A stretch of DNA of 64,000 nucleotides from Schizochytrium sp. TIO01 (GCA_004764695.1 SMSO01000032.1:2320501-2384500), one strand, 5' to 3'. Shown: positions 40,988-60,337, counted from the stretch's first letter. Notes: generated from the sequence alone by a model not told the origin. Numbers and translations are program-made.

Positions 40988-43001
40988 TTACGGAGTTTGA
41001 GTGAAATAGATTACGTTAAGGTTGGAAATTTCTCCCGTAAAATCGGATATAGCTCGTTCGCCTTCGAAGCCAAAGAAGTTGTCCGTCAGATCAAGCTCGC
41101 AAAGAGAGGAAGTATCTGATTCTAAACTTTTCATCAATTTGATGACATCGCTATCGCGAAGGGCTGCACATTTGAGCCTTCAAGTCATATACGTAAACAT
41201 TTACCAGTGTATGAACTATTTGTTAGGTTACACATTCCCTAGCCCGTGTTGTGTTCAAAAGTTTGAGAAACGAGACTTACCAAAGTGTATCGAGCCATGG
41301 GTTTACCTCAAGCATTGCACAAATATCGTTTAGCGCATGGTTATGACATGAGTTCCCAGATATGCTGTTGTTGTTAGAAGAGATAGGTTAGCATTTTATT
41401 CATACTTGTAACATTGAATTGCTCAACTTACTCCAGAAAACGCAGTGAGGTATTAGTTTGAAGTGCATTGGCAAGGACCTGAACACCTTGTTGTCCTAGT
41501 CGGGTATACGGTAAACTATAGCAAGACAGATCGTTGTGAAAGTGAGGTTATATTCTTTTCCACAACATTGTTAGTCTTGAGCGAAGATCTTTATTTTCAG
41601 TTTTTTCAGTTTTGAATATTCAATTGAAAAAAGGCACTTACATGAGCGACTCTAGACTTGTGCCGGATTTTAAAGAAAGAGCGAGAGCCTCTGCTCCGGC
41701 AAGGCAAACCGCATTATTACCCAAACTAAGTTGCAGACTCACAGAGGAAAGTCAGGAATTTTATTAAAGCGCGCACCCACGTGAAGGAGTTTCTACAACT
41801 ACACCCTGATTCATACATAACTTACTTCAGTTGTCGTAGAGTGCGATTGTTCATAAGTAAATTTGCGATCGCAGCAGAACCTGTAGATCCTATTGATGTG
41901 TTTTGAAGGCTGTAGCATTCATACAGACTCAGTGCAGCGTGAGTATACCTATTGTTGTTTCAACAGAAAAGTTTTGGACCTGACTTTGACCAGAAAGGGT
42001 AAACGTACTTGAGTGAATTTATAGAAACGTTAAGATCCATTGCTTGGGCAATACGTCGCGCACCGTCTGGCCCAATTACGTTATCTGATAAGTTTAGTTC
42101 TATCAGTCTGCATTCCTCTAGCATAATAGTGAGTGCTCCAAGGTTCGATTCAGTGACTTGATTGAAACCAATACTGTGCATGAAAATCGTAAATGGTCGT
42201 CAGTGGTTAAAACTTTTACTCAGAACGAACTTAATCCTTCACTTACTCAAGAATCTCCAGAGCAGAATTTGTTTCAACAGCTGCTGCTAATGGTTTAAGG
42301 CCATCCGTGCCAATGCTATTGTTTTGTAAGTACAACCTTTTGATTGACCGATTGGTCTTTAAAATTTCTGCTAAACTGTCTGCTCCTTCTGCTCCAATAT
42401 CATTCCATCCTAAACTGTTAATGAGTCAGTATTAATATACAATATTAGACATTGTCCACAGGCTACATATTGCTGCGTGCACCATCTGGCAAAGCATATT
42501 TTGCCATTGTGTCGAAATTTCTGAGTAAATGAATTAACGCAAACGTACTCAAGACACTGCAACGCGCAATCGGGTTTACTAAGAGCCTGAGCTAGAACCT
42601 CAACGCCTTGTTGACCGAGGCAATTATTATATAAACTGTGTATATTGGTGTGCAAATTTGTTTTCGTGTGGAATCAACAAGATTACCAAGATTAGTCAAC
42701 TCTGTAGTGTGCCGTCCACTCGAGATGGTTAAAGGAGCTGGGCCATGTTTGAGCAAGCCACGTACGATAACTCAACAATGGTTTTGTTCTGCTGCAGGAG
42801 TCTAGCGAGCAACCCAGCGCCCACAGGACCTATAAAGTTATTCTGCAGGTCGATCTTGGTCACGGTAGTATTATCCGCAAGCTCACGGACCAAAGTTCGA
42901 AGATGGTCATCACGGAGTCGCTCTCCAGCAAGAACGACCTCCTCCGCTCCTTTGCGAATCCCGGCGATAGCCCTTCGCATAGCCACAACGAGGTTCGCCA
43001 T
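40988..43001 (-). CDS. Nine-exon ribonuclease-inhibitor-type LRR protein, one repeat per exon
   Basis: Reconstructed from splice signals. Exons on the minus strand are 43001-42766, 42635-42549, 42414-42247, 42173-42009, 41909-41826, 41725-41642, 41515-41432, 41364-41281 and 41177-40988. They total 394 codons (393 residues). Every intron is phase 2 with donors GTACG or GTAAG and AG acceptors, and is 67-134 nt long. Exons 5-8 are each exactly 84 nt, exon 2 is 87, and exons 3 and 4 are about double that. Each encodes 28-29-residue repeats of the form LxLxxNxIGxxGxxxLAxxL (for example LYLQNNSIGTDGLKPL and LNLSDNVIGPDGARRI). This is the RNI-like LRR class found in RNH1, NLRC proteins and RanGAP. 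No NACHT, kinase or signal sequence is attached, so a cytosolic scaffold is likely. The start is the only ATG in the first exon's frame that opens this repeat series. Confidence 0.82.
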
Positions 43002-44531
43002 GGTCGCCACAACCTCTGCGACGCAGCAATTTATGCAACTCTATATTGGTGGCTCGTCGTAAAGTTGTATTCTGCTGGTGCCCTGTTACACAGCTTCTAG
43101 GTTCTTATTTTGCTCAAATGAGCTCAAAGTCAGAGCGGCCTGGTCCCGTGCCAATCCTCGGCAAGTATGCACAATAAAAATATACGAGGTAAAACTTCAG
43201 CGATCCTTAAGGTAGTTCGATCTTGAGCTCCAGTGATCTTTTGCTAGTTAACAGTGCAGTGCGCCACGCTGCATGAGGCCTTTGAGAGCTTGGTTGAAAA
43301 CTTGTCGTGGTAGTAGGAATGCACGATTGCACAAGAGCACAAGATTATAGATTGAATATGCCATGTTACAAGGTTAAAATCAAATACTAGTTCTATGCAT
43401 AGAACTTTCGATTCAGGAAGAAGCAGAAGTAAGGGAATAATAGACCCACACAAGTAAAATACCTAATTAAAAAATGATCGCGTGCTGGGACAGCTCATGA
43501 ATATTCTAGGACAATAAAAGGTTTTGTGAAATTAAATATGATACAAGGTTTATTATTGGACCGTATTGTTAGTTTCTTCTGTTGTCCACGGAGCGGCTAG
43601 TTGATGGGGCAACGGACTGGGAATGCCCAGTTCGGCGATTGAGCGGGCTGGGCTGCTGGAACGGATGTGCCATTAGAATATTCTTGAGTTTGTGAGCATA
43701 ATATTGATGGAAAGTTTTCCCGCTGCACGTGCCGTATTTCATAAGCGCCAGAGTCGTACATACCTAGTAGCTACACACGCTCACGCGAAGACAAGCACAC
43801 ACAGTCCATCAATTAACACGACGAAGCCAACAACCATCACGATAGTCTTATCATCTGCAAACGTCTGATGCATCAACCAAATGTGACCAAAAAATATGAT
43901 GCATTCCAAGATTGTCCCGACATGTGGTCCTCTAAAACCTTGTGGATTTTGCGCCGTTGATGGTCGCGTTCGTCGTTGTATCGTAGTACTGGTAGGAAGA
44001 TTAACAGCAGCCTGTTTTGATACGACCTCTGACTCAACCTAGTCGTTGCTAAAATGTGTAGTACCTTGGTAGATAGGTAGGTACTGCCAGTGTAGATGGC
44101 ACGTTTTCCTGTCAGGAGAGGCTTTCAAGCCTTGAAAACAAGAATAGGATTTAGTGTTGCATGCCATGGGTCATACGATTACAAAGTGTACTCAAATAGA
44201 GGTGCGGCCCACGAATCACGCGTTGTCATGAATAAGATGCTCATTTTTCTCTATGATGGATCGGCACCCTGCTACCTGAATTTTAATCCACTTTGGAAAC
44301 ACACAGTCAAACCGTACGTCCTTTCAAATTACGTCTCTTATAGAACACTATTGTTGTTCTACTTGAGCATGCTAATCGATATTAAGGCTGACAAAGCGGA
44401 CTATGTCAATCAAATTGCCAAGAATCAAGAGTGCTGTAGTTGGATTGAACATAGCAACTTTTAACCATAAGACACTGATACGACAAGGGGGGAAATATTT
44501 CATTCACAATTTTAAGATGATAAGAAGACAG
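43002..44531. other. Intergenic region, one doubtful open frame
   Basis: 5' of the LRR gene and 3' of the gene at 44532, both minus. A plus frame at 44096-44464 (122 codons, true ATG, MARFPVRRGFQAL) has no recognisable domain and no support beyond being open. A word rich in GTAG/CTAC (GATAGGTAGGTACTGCC) precedes it. Nothing else was seen. Confidence 0.45.
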
Positions 44532-45905
44532 TTAGGTGAGATCGATTACAGCATCAGAGATCTGCGCATGAGACGTTGATGCAGCCGAAGAGGAGGAGGA
44601 AGCAGAACTGGCATGCCGATGAATCTCATCGTCTTCGTTGGCTACAACTTCATCATCGGTGCAGGGCAAAGTCTTGCCTGACAAGAAACACGAGCTTGAA
44701 CACATCTTTTGGGCCTCTTGCAACGAAGTTGAGTTTAGTGCTACGACAAGAAGATTAGGCATATGACCCTGTTTTTCAGGCATGCTAGTAAGAACGTGCT
44801 CAAACTCTGTGGTCAAGCTGTCGAGAACATCTTGATCAATGTCTGGCATTAACTGAAGGTTGTTGATCAGCTGAAGGATATAAGCGCATGAGCCAACGCC
44901 GTAAAATTCAAAACATTTCTTCTCAAGACTGAGTAGTTTAATGCAGGCGTCACGGAGTTCGGCGTGCGTCAAATCCACAGCGCCATCCTTCTCGACAAGA
45001 AGAATTTCTTGCAAGACTGGGACACCAATCTGGGGATCAAGAAACATACTGTTCTTAAAGACATTCGCAGTAAGGACATCTGTGTAGCTCAACTGACCTT
45101 GCAACTCTTTGTCATTACGAAGTCTGTCATCACGCGCAGTTATCTCAGACTGCTCACGAATGTTATCCAAAAGCTTCTTCTCTTGAAAGTCTCGCAAGTC
45201 TTCCAGAAGTTTTGATCTTGTTCTGAAGCGATCCCCATTACATTGTCGTAAAACCTGCAGCGTTCGTTTTTCTGAAAATCCCATACGGAGGAATTCCTCC
45301 AGACTTTCCTTTTCATCAGCTGATGCAGGTTCAACCTCGCTAAGACGTACAGGTTCTGCCTTTGCTTCGTCATCGCTACGGGGTTCATATGCAGAAATTC
45401 CTAACATTGCTTTTCTAGCCTCAAGCTTTTCTTTCATCTTTTTGTTATCTTCGACGAGAAGATTAGAGAATTCCATGTTTTGCTGTTGCTCATACGCCGA
45501 CTTAGCCATTGTAAATGGGTTTGTAGAGGATGTACCTCCGTTTGGTTTGAAAAAATGACTAGGCACACTTGAGTGGCGAGGCTTTTTTGATTCAGGTGCA
45601 GAGGGCTCGGGACGGTTGTGTGTGCGCTTTGACGATGTCGCACTCGAAATCTCCTTACAAGACTTTCGGATTGTACCACATTCCACAATGAACTCTGCAT
45701 GATTCTGACTCGAGTGATTTATTCTAGCATGAAGATGGACCCCATATTGTGACAACATGCCAGCAACTGAAGCAAGCTTTGATCGTTCGTACTTCTTTGT
45801 CAGCTGCTCCGGAGGGCCAGCAAATGTATTATCTAATCGTGCAATATCTATGCCGAGCTCACGCGCAATGGCACGGTCCAAACTGTCCCAATTTATTATG
45901 TTCAT
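44532..45905 (-). CDS. UBA-like domain protein ending in a SUMO-interacting motif
   Basis: 457 residues from a true ATG. At about 201-238 the sequence EEFLRMGFSEKRTLQVLRQCNGDRFRTRSKLLED has the MGF loop and helix spacing of a UBA domain (ubiquitin binding). It is preceded by a charged coiled-coil-like stretch (about 148-170) and a basic patch with likely nuclear localisation (KRTH, SKKPRH at 93-111). Residues about 245-410 form a helical region of unknown fold. The last residues, AVIDLT after a Ser-rich acidic run, match the hydrophobic SUMO-interacting motif V-I-D-L. A ubiquitin/SUMO-linked nuclear adaptor is a reasonable inference, but no catalytic domain is present. The UBA call is by eye. 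Confidence 0.6.
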   Translation of the reverse strand: MNIINWDSLDRAIARELGIDIARLDNTFAGPPEQLTKKYERSKLASVAGMLSQYGVHLHARINHSSQNHAEFIVECGTIRKSCKEISSATSSKRTHNRPEPSAPESKKPRHSSVPSHFFKPNGGTSSTNPFTMAKSAYEQQQNMEFSNLLVEDNKKMKEKLEARKAMLGISAYEPRSDDEAKAEPVRLSEVEPASADEKESLEEFLRMGFSEKRTLQVLRQCNGDRFRTRSKLLEDLRDFQEKKLLDNIREQSEITARDDRLRNDKELQGQLSYTDVLTANVFKNSMFLDPQIGVPVLQEILLVEKDGAVDLTHAELRDACIKLLSLEKKCFEFYGVGSCAYILQLINNLQLMPDIDQDVLDSLTTEFEHVLTSMPEKQGHMPNLLVVALNSTSLQEAQKMCSSSCFLSGKTLPCTDDEVVANEDDEIHRHASSASSSSSAASTSHAQISDAVIDLT

Positions 45906-47783
45906 CCTCCTACGAGTTGTAAGGAGATCACGCCGCTGTCGTTTTGATTTTGCTTCTTCCCCACTCCTAATACGCGCTGTTCAGTACTGAACGGTGTCTC
46001 TCCGGTTGTTAGGCCTGCCAGCAAGAAAATAACTTGCCCCACCTCTACTTCACCTCCTTAGAAAAGCGTCCGTGAGAGCTCTTGCCGCTCTCAAGACGCT
46101 GTGAGAGCACTACCTTTCCCCAAACTCGGTTTCCGTAAACCTAAGGTCGAGACTGGGTTCGCCACGTCCGTACCAGCTTGGCGTAGAAGCAAGCGACCCC
46201 CGATGCCCTATAGAAGAAGCAACGCGGATGCAATGTATTGTGTCCCGTCTCTTGCCCCTGAGCGCGTTTGGTCTATGTCTTGCAATATATTAGGGCGCTC
46301 TATATATTGTATGCGTGTATATCCTCTACGAAGACTAAGGCAATGGAGTGGCGCAGGAGAGCGCTTAACTCCGCAGGACTTGGGACGGTGAAAACACCAG
46401 TCCCTCCAAGCAGCTCAGGCGAGCTCGACTGAGGCGACTTGGTCCTACTTACAAGGCCTCCAAAGACCCACGGACAGAAGCGAAGAGGGGGCGGCCAAGG
46501 CGCGAAGATGGTTTGCGCTCCTTCATCGATTGTTTCTCTCTTTTCCTTGTTTCTTTTAATTTTAAAATAAGTGATATGGTTTTCATTACTACTATTGAAA
46601 AGTGGATTCTTAATGTTTAGACTAGAGAGACTCATCATTGAAAATAGCAACAATTTGTTAGAACTCTAAATTTACTTAATGGACTATGTTTGTTCTCTTG
46701 TATACTAAAGTCGAGCAAATTACACCTTTCACTTAGAGGCGGATATACTACACTTAGGGCGATTGCGGTTCCTTTTGAGAGCGAAGTATACACAAAGCAG
46801 AACAAGTGGCGTGTATGCCTGTGTTTTGTAGATCACAGCTTTGGCCCGAGGAAAAAGTTGTCGAGCATGCAGTTATGGTTTGTATGCTCTGGGATTGTCA
46901 CGAAGACCTATCTTTACGTAAGGTTTACATCAAAGTTGGAATCCCATTAAAACAGGTACTGATTTAGAAAAGACTCTCCGCGAGAGCGATATGCTTTCAT
47001 GAACCAGAGACTCTTCAATTTTGTAGTGTCACAGCATCGACTTGGGTACTTCATGGTATATGTGGATCTCGCGATTCCGTTGCGCCTGGTCTTTCATAAA
47101 GAACAATGTACCCGATATGAAGAACTCATTATTGCCATTCTCACCTCAGAAACGAGTTTGCAAAAACCGTTCCTCACAACCCCTCCAAGAGGAATTCAAG
47201 GCGTGTGGTTCACCGACACCCTAAACTGCTCTAGGATGCCGGCGCATAGCAACGACATAAAATTAAACATAAAGCAAGTCTATAGCCTATATTTGATAAA
47301 TTGTAGATTTATCCGCCCACACCGCATGCGCCAAAAGCTAACAACAGAACTATGAAAATAACTTAACTTTCGTCAAATTTTAAATGTTAGTCACTCCAAT
47401 CCAGGTCCGATGAATTTCTTCCCCTCGTTCGCAATATATGTTTGATAGCGTTTGCTTTGACACTATCATTGCCAATGTAACTACGATATCTTTCTCTGCT
47501 GTTGAGATTTCTAGTACAACAAATTGAGTGTTTATCATATGATTTTACTCACGATTTATAGAAAGGAGCAAAACCTATTAATCTTATTGAATGATAAAGA
47601 GAAGATCTTAAAAAAGAGACTCATTCTAGTTGTTGCCTAAATGTCAATCAATCAGTGATCGATCTGCGCGTCTTCAAGAGCAGACTCTGATCACCTCTGG
47701 CGCGGAGACTGGAGATCACTCTGCAGCTCCGAGAGCATCAGGCCACAAGGGAGGTCTGGTGGTCCCAAAGTTGCTGCGGGGCA
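45906..47783. other. Divergent intergenic region before Iml1
   Basis: 1.9 kb between divergent starts. Two plus frames in the same phase, 46690-46950 and 46999-47355, read as protein-like sequence separated by two stops (RGGYTTLRAIAVPF..., then MNQRLFNFVVSQHRLGYF...). They could be a decayed gene or two exons. No family is recognised and no splice pair is convincing. The remainder is unremarkable and not strongly repetitive. Confidence 0.45.
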
Positions 47784-55031
<7,248 letters not shown>

Positions 55032-55332
55032 GCAAGCTTCATGTTTTGTTTTCCTCTTATCTTTTTTTTAATGAGAAAGAGTTTATATGTTTGGGGTGAA
55101 CAAAAAAAGAAGTGGGTGTCACTTTCTATTTAAAAATAAAAGTAGTTAATGTATTTTCGAGAGAACATTTGGTCAAAGTTCGATATCAGATTAAAAACGT
55201 CAGAAAGTTCAGATTAGAAAGAAAGAAATTCCATAAGGAATGTACCTTGAAATGTAGTCAAACTCTTCACAGCAGCCAACTTGACTCATTGAAGTTCTTC
55301 TGAAAAACTTCAATAAAATTTTCAGGATATAC
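55032..55332. other. Convergent 3' spacer
   Basis: 301 bases between the stops of Iml1 and the zinc transporter. It is AT-rich and no gene was seen. Confidence 0.6.
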
Positions 55333-58189
55333 TCATAGCAGGTTTGATTGCAATTCATGTTCTCCGTGAATTGGAACAGCGCTATGCTGTTGATGTTGGT
55401 GCGAATGTCCATGATGTTCAATTTCGCTTCGGTGATGGTATTGATGTTGGTGGACAGGCATGGTTTGCTCGTATGCCACATCAAGGCGAGACTGCGCAGG
55501 CTGTGCACGCGGTGGAATCGATGCAGCGATTTGGCGGTGAGCCTCGTGGTGCTGGTGTTCCGTTGACATGGATTGTTGATGAGTAGTACTACCATGGCTA
55601 TGGCCATGATGCGAATCATGGTAGCATTGCAGAATTTTAGGGTTCTCTTGCTGGTGCTGGTACTGAGGTTGATGCATTGAAGGTTGTTTATGATTATGAG
55701 CATGCACATGCACATGCGCATGACCATGGCCATGATCATGGTTACACGGTGTATGTTGCTGTGTTTTTTTCACTGCGTGTTGAGAACAGCCATGGCTATG
55801 ACCATGATGAGAATCATGACTTTGATGACTATGTCCATGATGCTGAGGCCTTGAGTCTTGGAGCTGCATACGTTGAGCAAGTGCAAGCTTTTGGTCATAG
55901 GTAAGAAATATATCTGAAGCACGAGTGAGGGTATTTTCCTCACAATCCCAGAACATAGGCGCACTGTGCTGGCGCTGAGATTCTGTCATGGTGTAATACA
56001 ACCCCTTGTGGTATATTTGTACTGTACTATACCTTACTCGTGGGAGTTTGGATCTAATGAGGTTTTCAATAGGACGCAGAATCTGCTGAGGTTCACACCC
56101 ATCGTCAACAATGATATGCATTGACACTACATGCGTAGATTGACTATGCAACCAAATTTGTGGCTCGCGGATAGATAGGACGCCATCAAACAACAAAATA
56201 CGATTTAGAGTATCTTGAAATGCTGCTGTAGTCTCGCTAGGTACGGTTAGCAATAGGGTCGATGCGGTAATCTTAAGTAGAGGATAAACACTACTTAAAA
56301 TGAGAAGCGATATGAGAAATGAACAGATGGGGTCTGCAACAAACCATCCCTTATATTCAATAAGTAATGAAGAGATAATCACTCCAAGGCTGCCTAAAGT
56401 ATCAGCAAGGACATGCAAAAAGACACCATGCATATTCTCGTTTCCGTGCGAACAACCTCCTCCACCATGTGAGTGTCCGTGATCAGAGCCAAGATGTGAG
56501 TGGTCATGGAAGAATACAAGACCAACAAGATTCACCAAGAATCCCATAACTGATGTAGAAAGAAGACCATTAGTGCCTAGCTCAGGGGGGTCTGAAATGC
56601 GCTCGATTGATTCTGTCATAATGAAAATACCAATAAAAACAAGAAACACTCCGTTGACAAATGCACATAAAGTTTCAAAGCGAGCATAGCCATATGTGTA
56701 AATATGATCTGGGTTCCACTTGGATACAAATGAGGCAACCAGGCCAATGAAGAGAGCCATACAGTCAAAAAGCATGTGACCTGCATCGGAAATGAGGCCA
56801 AGTGAGTTGGTCCAAAATCCTACCACAACCTCTACGAACATGAACGAGAGATTAATAATGAGAAAAATGACAATGCGGCGTGAGTCAGGGGAAGTCATAC
56901 AGTGACGCCACATGCGGCGCGCACCAGCAATAAATCCTTTTGAAGATATTGGAATATGGCCTTTGAAGAGTGTAGCGTGTGCTGCTAATGCCCCAGAAGA
57001 ATACGAAGTTTGCAGACTGTTATCGTTAAGGATAAACTGCACAAACTTTTTGAAAGGGTTCGCTGAGCAGATTTGAGCTTGTCGATTCCCATGTGCGATC
57101 CATCGAAGTAGGTAAGATCGTGCCTCCCACACCTGTACTGTGAGCCCGGCTCGCATCACGAAGTCCAATGAGAGCACATACAAATGAAGTCCACTCGAGC
57201 AGGCTCGGAAATATCCCCATGCATACAATAGTCGTTGCAAAGCCAGCAGAAAGGGTAATAGGTCCCGGCATGCCTGCATGCAAGAAGTGTGTCTCTGCAT
57301 AAAAGTCCAACACCAGTGCGAGTGCTCCCACTCCCACCGCATAAACAATTGTGTGCCACGCCAAAACACTGTAGTCATAATCTGCTCCGACAATAGCCTC
57401 TCCTAGGACATCAAGAGTGACTAAAGGTAAAAGCATAATAGCTGCTGCACAAAGTGACAGTGAGTGGAGCTTCTTCGGACCCCCAATATCTTTTGCAACT
57501 TTGTGTGAGAACCTGGCCCACACCGCCCGAACCAGGGAGCTGGCCAGTAGGATGGAGATTCCAAGGTGGATTTGCTCCCCATCATAAACTAGAAGCATGA
57601 AGGCTACGAGGAATAGAACTTCCCCGCTCGCAAGTTGAGTAGATCTTTCACCTTTTCGGCCTGAGAGCATTGCAAGCACCCCTGTAACACAAACGTGGGA
57701 ATGCTCGAGGATTATTGTACGCACGACGCCGCATACCTGAAGACCCTTAGCCCAGAGAAGCCACGAGCACCCCAGTAGGAAGCCGTTGATCGCAACTTGA
57801 GCCCAATCCTGGCCCGCGAGATGTCTAGAACCTCGCCAAGGTTTTTGCAGCACCATAGAGATCGACGCCGCCGCTGCCAAGGTCATAAAGCAGAAGACCA
57901 AGACTGGGAGGCCTGATGAAGACGCCAGGAGAAGCTCGGAGCTAAGGAAAACCCCAATTCCGCGGAGGGCCTTTGCAGCGAAGAGCTTCACGCCGCTGCT
58001 CACGTCTCTGCGGCCATGGCGGAGTACCGGACCTCGAGGGGCATGCTGCCGCCTTTTCAAACCGCTGTCAAGACGCTCGCGAGGACGCGAGGAGCTTGCG
58101 TCGACATTGGAGGGCAACGACAAAGACGTGGCATCGAAGGGTGCCAGTCCCTCGAATGCACGCGGGATAGTGTGTGAGGTACCGCTCAT
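55333..58189 (-). CDS. ZnT5/Msc2-type zinc transporter (CDF family) in two exons
   Basis: Two overlapping minus-strand frames form one protein. Exon 1 is 58189-57133 and exon 2 is 57062-55333, joined by a 70-nt phase-1 intron (CAG/GTGTGG ... CTGCTCAG). The total is 928 residues; a 55-nt intron ending ACAAG is an in-frame alternative. Exon 1 gives a basic leader and about eight to nine hydrophobic helices, the extra N-terminal membrane module unique to SLC30A5 and yeast Msc2. Exon 2 carries the CDF core, with the zinc-site motifs SDAGHMLFD (about 444-452) and HVLAD (about 569-573), a His-rich loop (HDHSHLGSDHGHSHGG) between helices 4 and 5, the cytosolic ferredoxin-like domain, and a long His/Gln-rich tail with repeated HGHSH. 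By family it moves zinc into the early secretory pathway, usually as a heterodimer. The His-rich tail is longer than usual. Confidence 0.88.
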
Positions 58190-60337
58190 GGTTGCGGGAT
58201 TGGTGCCTCTCCGACGGCCGATTTTCGTCTCGACATGTTTTCTTTTAAAGTTTTTCTTTTTTCTTCTGCGAAAGTTATTCGCAGTGCATAAATGGGTATC
58301 TTTAGAAAGTCGTTCTTGAGATAAAAGAAGAGAGAGAACTGAAGACTTGCGTCTTGAGTGAAAGCTTTTATCATTGATTTGCGGGTATCCAGAAAGTTAA
58401 TGAGAGGTAGAGATTGGCAAGGTTTCTTTCGATATATATACACATACACAAATATGCATATTATTTTTCGATATATATATTTTAAACGCTTTTTTCCCAC
58501 AAAGTTCAACTTTTTCACGTTAGGATCTGGAAAGATTACTTGTCCTGATATCGTTTTGATGAAGCCTGAACAGGAGGTAAGGAATGGCACCCCGAGCTTG
58601 GCAGGGCCGTTCTGTGTATTATATGCTGACTGGATATCTTTATGGCTGCTATCCTCAAGCAGTTTACAAATAAACTACCCTGTTTCTATTTACATTCATC
58701 AGGAGTCCGAATAGAACTTTAATTACATTTTTTCAACACAGACTTCTCGTTGTCAATTGTGTAAATTCTTGTATTATCGAATTCGAACAAATCATATTAG
58801 TCAAAACTATCCCCAAGCACTTGTCATATAACAGGACCAAGAGGAGAGATTAGCAGATCTTCAGATTCGAGCGGTAAGAACCTTAAATCGACAACTCTGG
58901 TTGTGCAGGCGGTCCAAGGAGATTATGCCATGTACAAGTCACGAAAACGTGTGCAAACAGGGGCGTTGTGTGACCGAAAGGGGAGTGTTACAGTCGCTTT
59001 CTCCTTGAACGGTATCAGAGTATATCGGCTTCTGCTGCCTTGTTTCTCGTGTGCCGGGTGCAAAGACTCTTAAGCTAGGTTCTAAGAAACAAGAGAACCA
59101 ATATTCGGTGACAAAGAAATTGCACAATAAACGTAGGACCTGAATGGAAGCGAATGTTGCGTCAGAGCTGGTAGGGGTGAGAGCGAGAGCCAATGGTGAT
59201 ATCAACTGGCGCTATCCAAGAGTGTGGATTGTTGAAGTTGGGGCTTGGAGTCTTTTAAAGAATTGCATTTGGTGATGTAGGCTGTGTAGACAGCGACCGA
59301 TGAACGTCTGTCTGGCTAGATTAATTAGTTTCCAACGAAGGCTCGTCTTGTCGGAAAGGCTAACTAGTTGGGCATCCTGCTCAAAAGCTGACACCCAGCG
59401 TATGAAAGAGCGTGCAGCTGCAAATCAGCCTGTGACGACTTTTAGGTGCTCATTTCTGTGGTTGTCGGAGACTAACACACGATAGTAGCACCTACCCACG
59501 GTAATGTGAGCGATTGATTTTCATGAAACTTCGTGTTGCTGAACATGGATAACCAAGTTTCCTTAAAAGCTCATCATTATTGAGAGCTCGACATCTGCTG
59601 TTTGTGTTCAAGATTGTATTGGACAACTTCGACCGGAAAAGAGCAAGATCCTCGAAGTTTGGTTGTGGAAGAATGCTTTGATGATCTTTCCTCGAATGCT
59701 ATGGTCTGTTTCTCAAATCTCGTTTTTCACCTTCTACGTTGTACGTACGACCAACGAGACATCAGTTCCTGTCGGAGTGTATGTACACTTGTTCGTTCTC
59801 TTCCCGCCATTGTTTATGCATGCAATACACGCTTATCGAAGTACCCGTTCCTGTTTCTTAATTCGTGATTGGCCATGAGTACTTCTCTCAATCTCCAATT
59901 AGGTGATACAACCCGTGAAGGCACGTGACCGCACGCGATTTAGGGAAGATTTGCTGCCAATCACACATCGGCCTTTTCCTCCTGTAGGCAAGCAAGTTCA
60001 ATCAACCTCTTCGGAAACCTAAATTTGGGAATCGACAATGAGACAAAATTCGCTTGTTGGCCATAGCAACTGCTTGGGCGATGGGCGGCTGCAACCTCAA
60101 TGCTGCGTAGAGTCTCGCAATGGTCAGCAGCACTTCTTGGGTGTTTCAATTGTGCTCTAAGGTCTTGAACAAAACGAAACAGAGCAGAACAGAACAAAAC
60201 ATTAATATTAAAATTCAAGGAGAAGTTTCGTGAATGAAGTTGCAACTTAAAGAGCTCTCCACGAGGGCGCTTTGTGAGAGGCGGCAATACAGCCCTGTGA
60301 AGGCCCTGGCCTACGCAAGTAGCCGCCTTGGTTTCCG
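58190..60337. other. Divergent intergenic region with coding-like fragments
   Basis: 2.1 kb between divergent starts. It includes the small spliced candidate at 58559-59073 (listed separately). A plus frame at about 59642-59878 reads as membrane-protein-like sequence (FPRMLWSVSQISFFTFYVV..., VHLFVLFPPLFMHAIHAYRS) without an ATG at its head; it may be a last exon of an unresolved gene. The rest is AT-rich with no other signal. Confidence 0.45.
58559..59073 (+). CDS. Candidate small spliced gene, 73 residues
   Basis: This is an inferred gene. Exon 1 is 58559-58576 (MKPEQE) and ends at GTAAGG. Exon 2 is 58835-58873 (DQEERLADLQIRA), bounded by TATAACAG and GTAAGA. Exon 3 starts at 58909 after a 35-nt intron ending TTGTGCAG (AVQGDYAMYKSRKR...) and stays in phase to TAA at 59071-59073. 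All three junctions are phase 0 and the joined N-terminal peptide is a continuous charged helix, which is the main support. The second half of exon 3 (LLLPCFSCAGC) is less convincing and another intron may follow. No family was recognised. Confidence 0.3.

Noticed and set aside
42130-42160. GGTTCGATTC, resembling a tRNA T-loop
   Set aside because: The flanking five bases do not pair and the site is inside an LRR exon.
58939-59205. 88-codon minus frame opposite the small spliced candidate
   Set aside because: It has no domain or splice support and is antisense to a better candidate.
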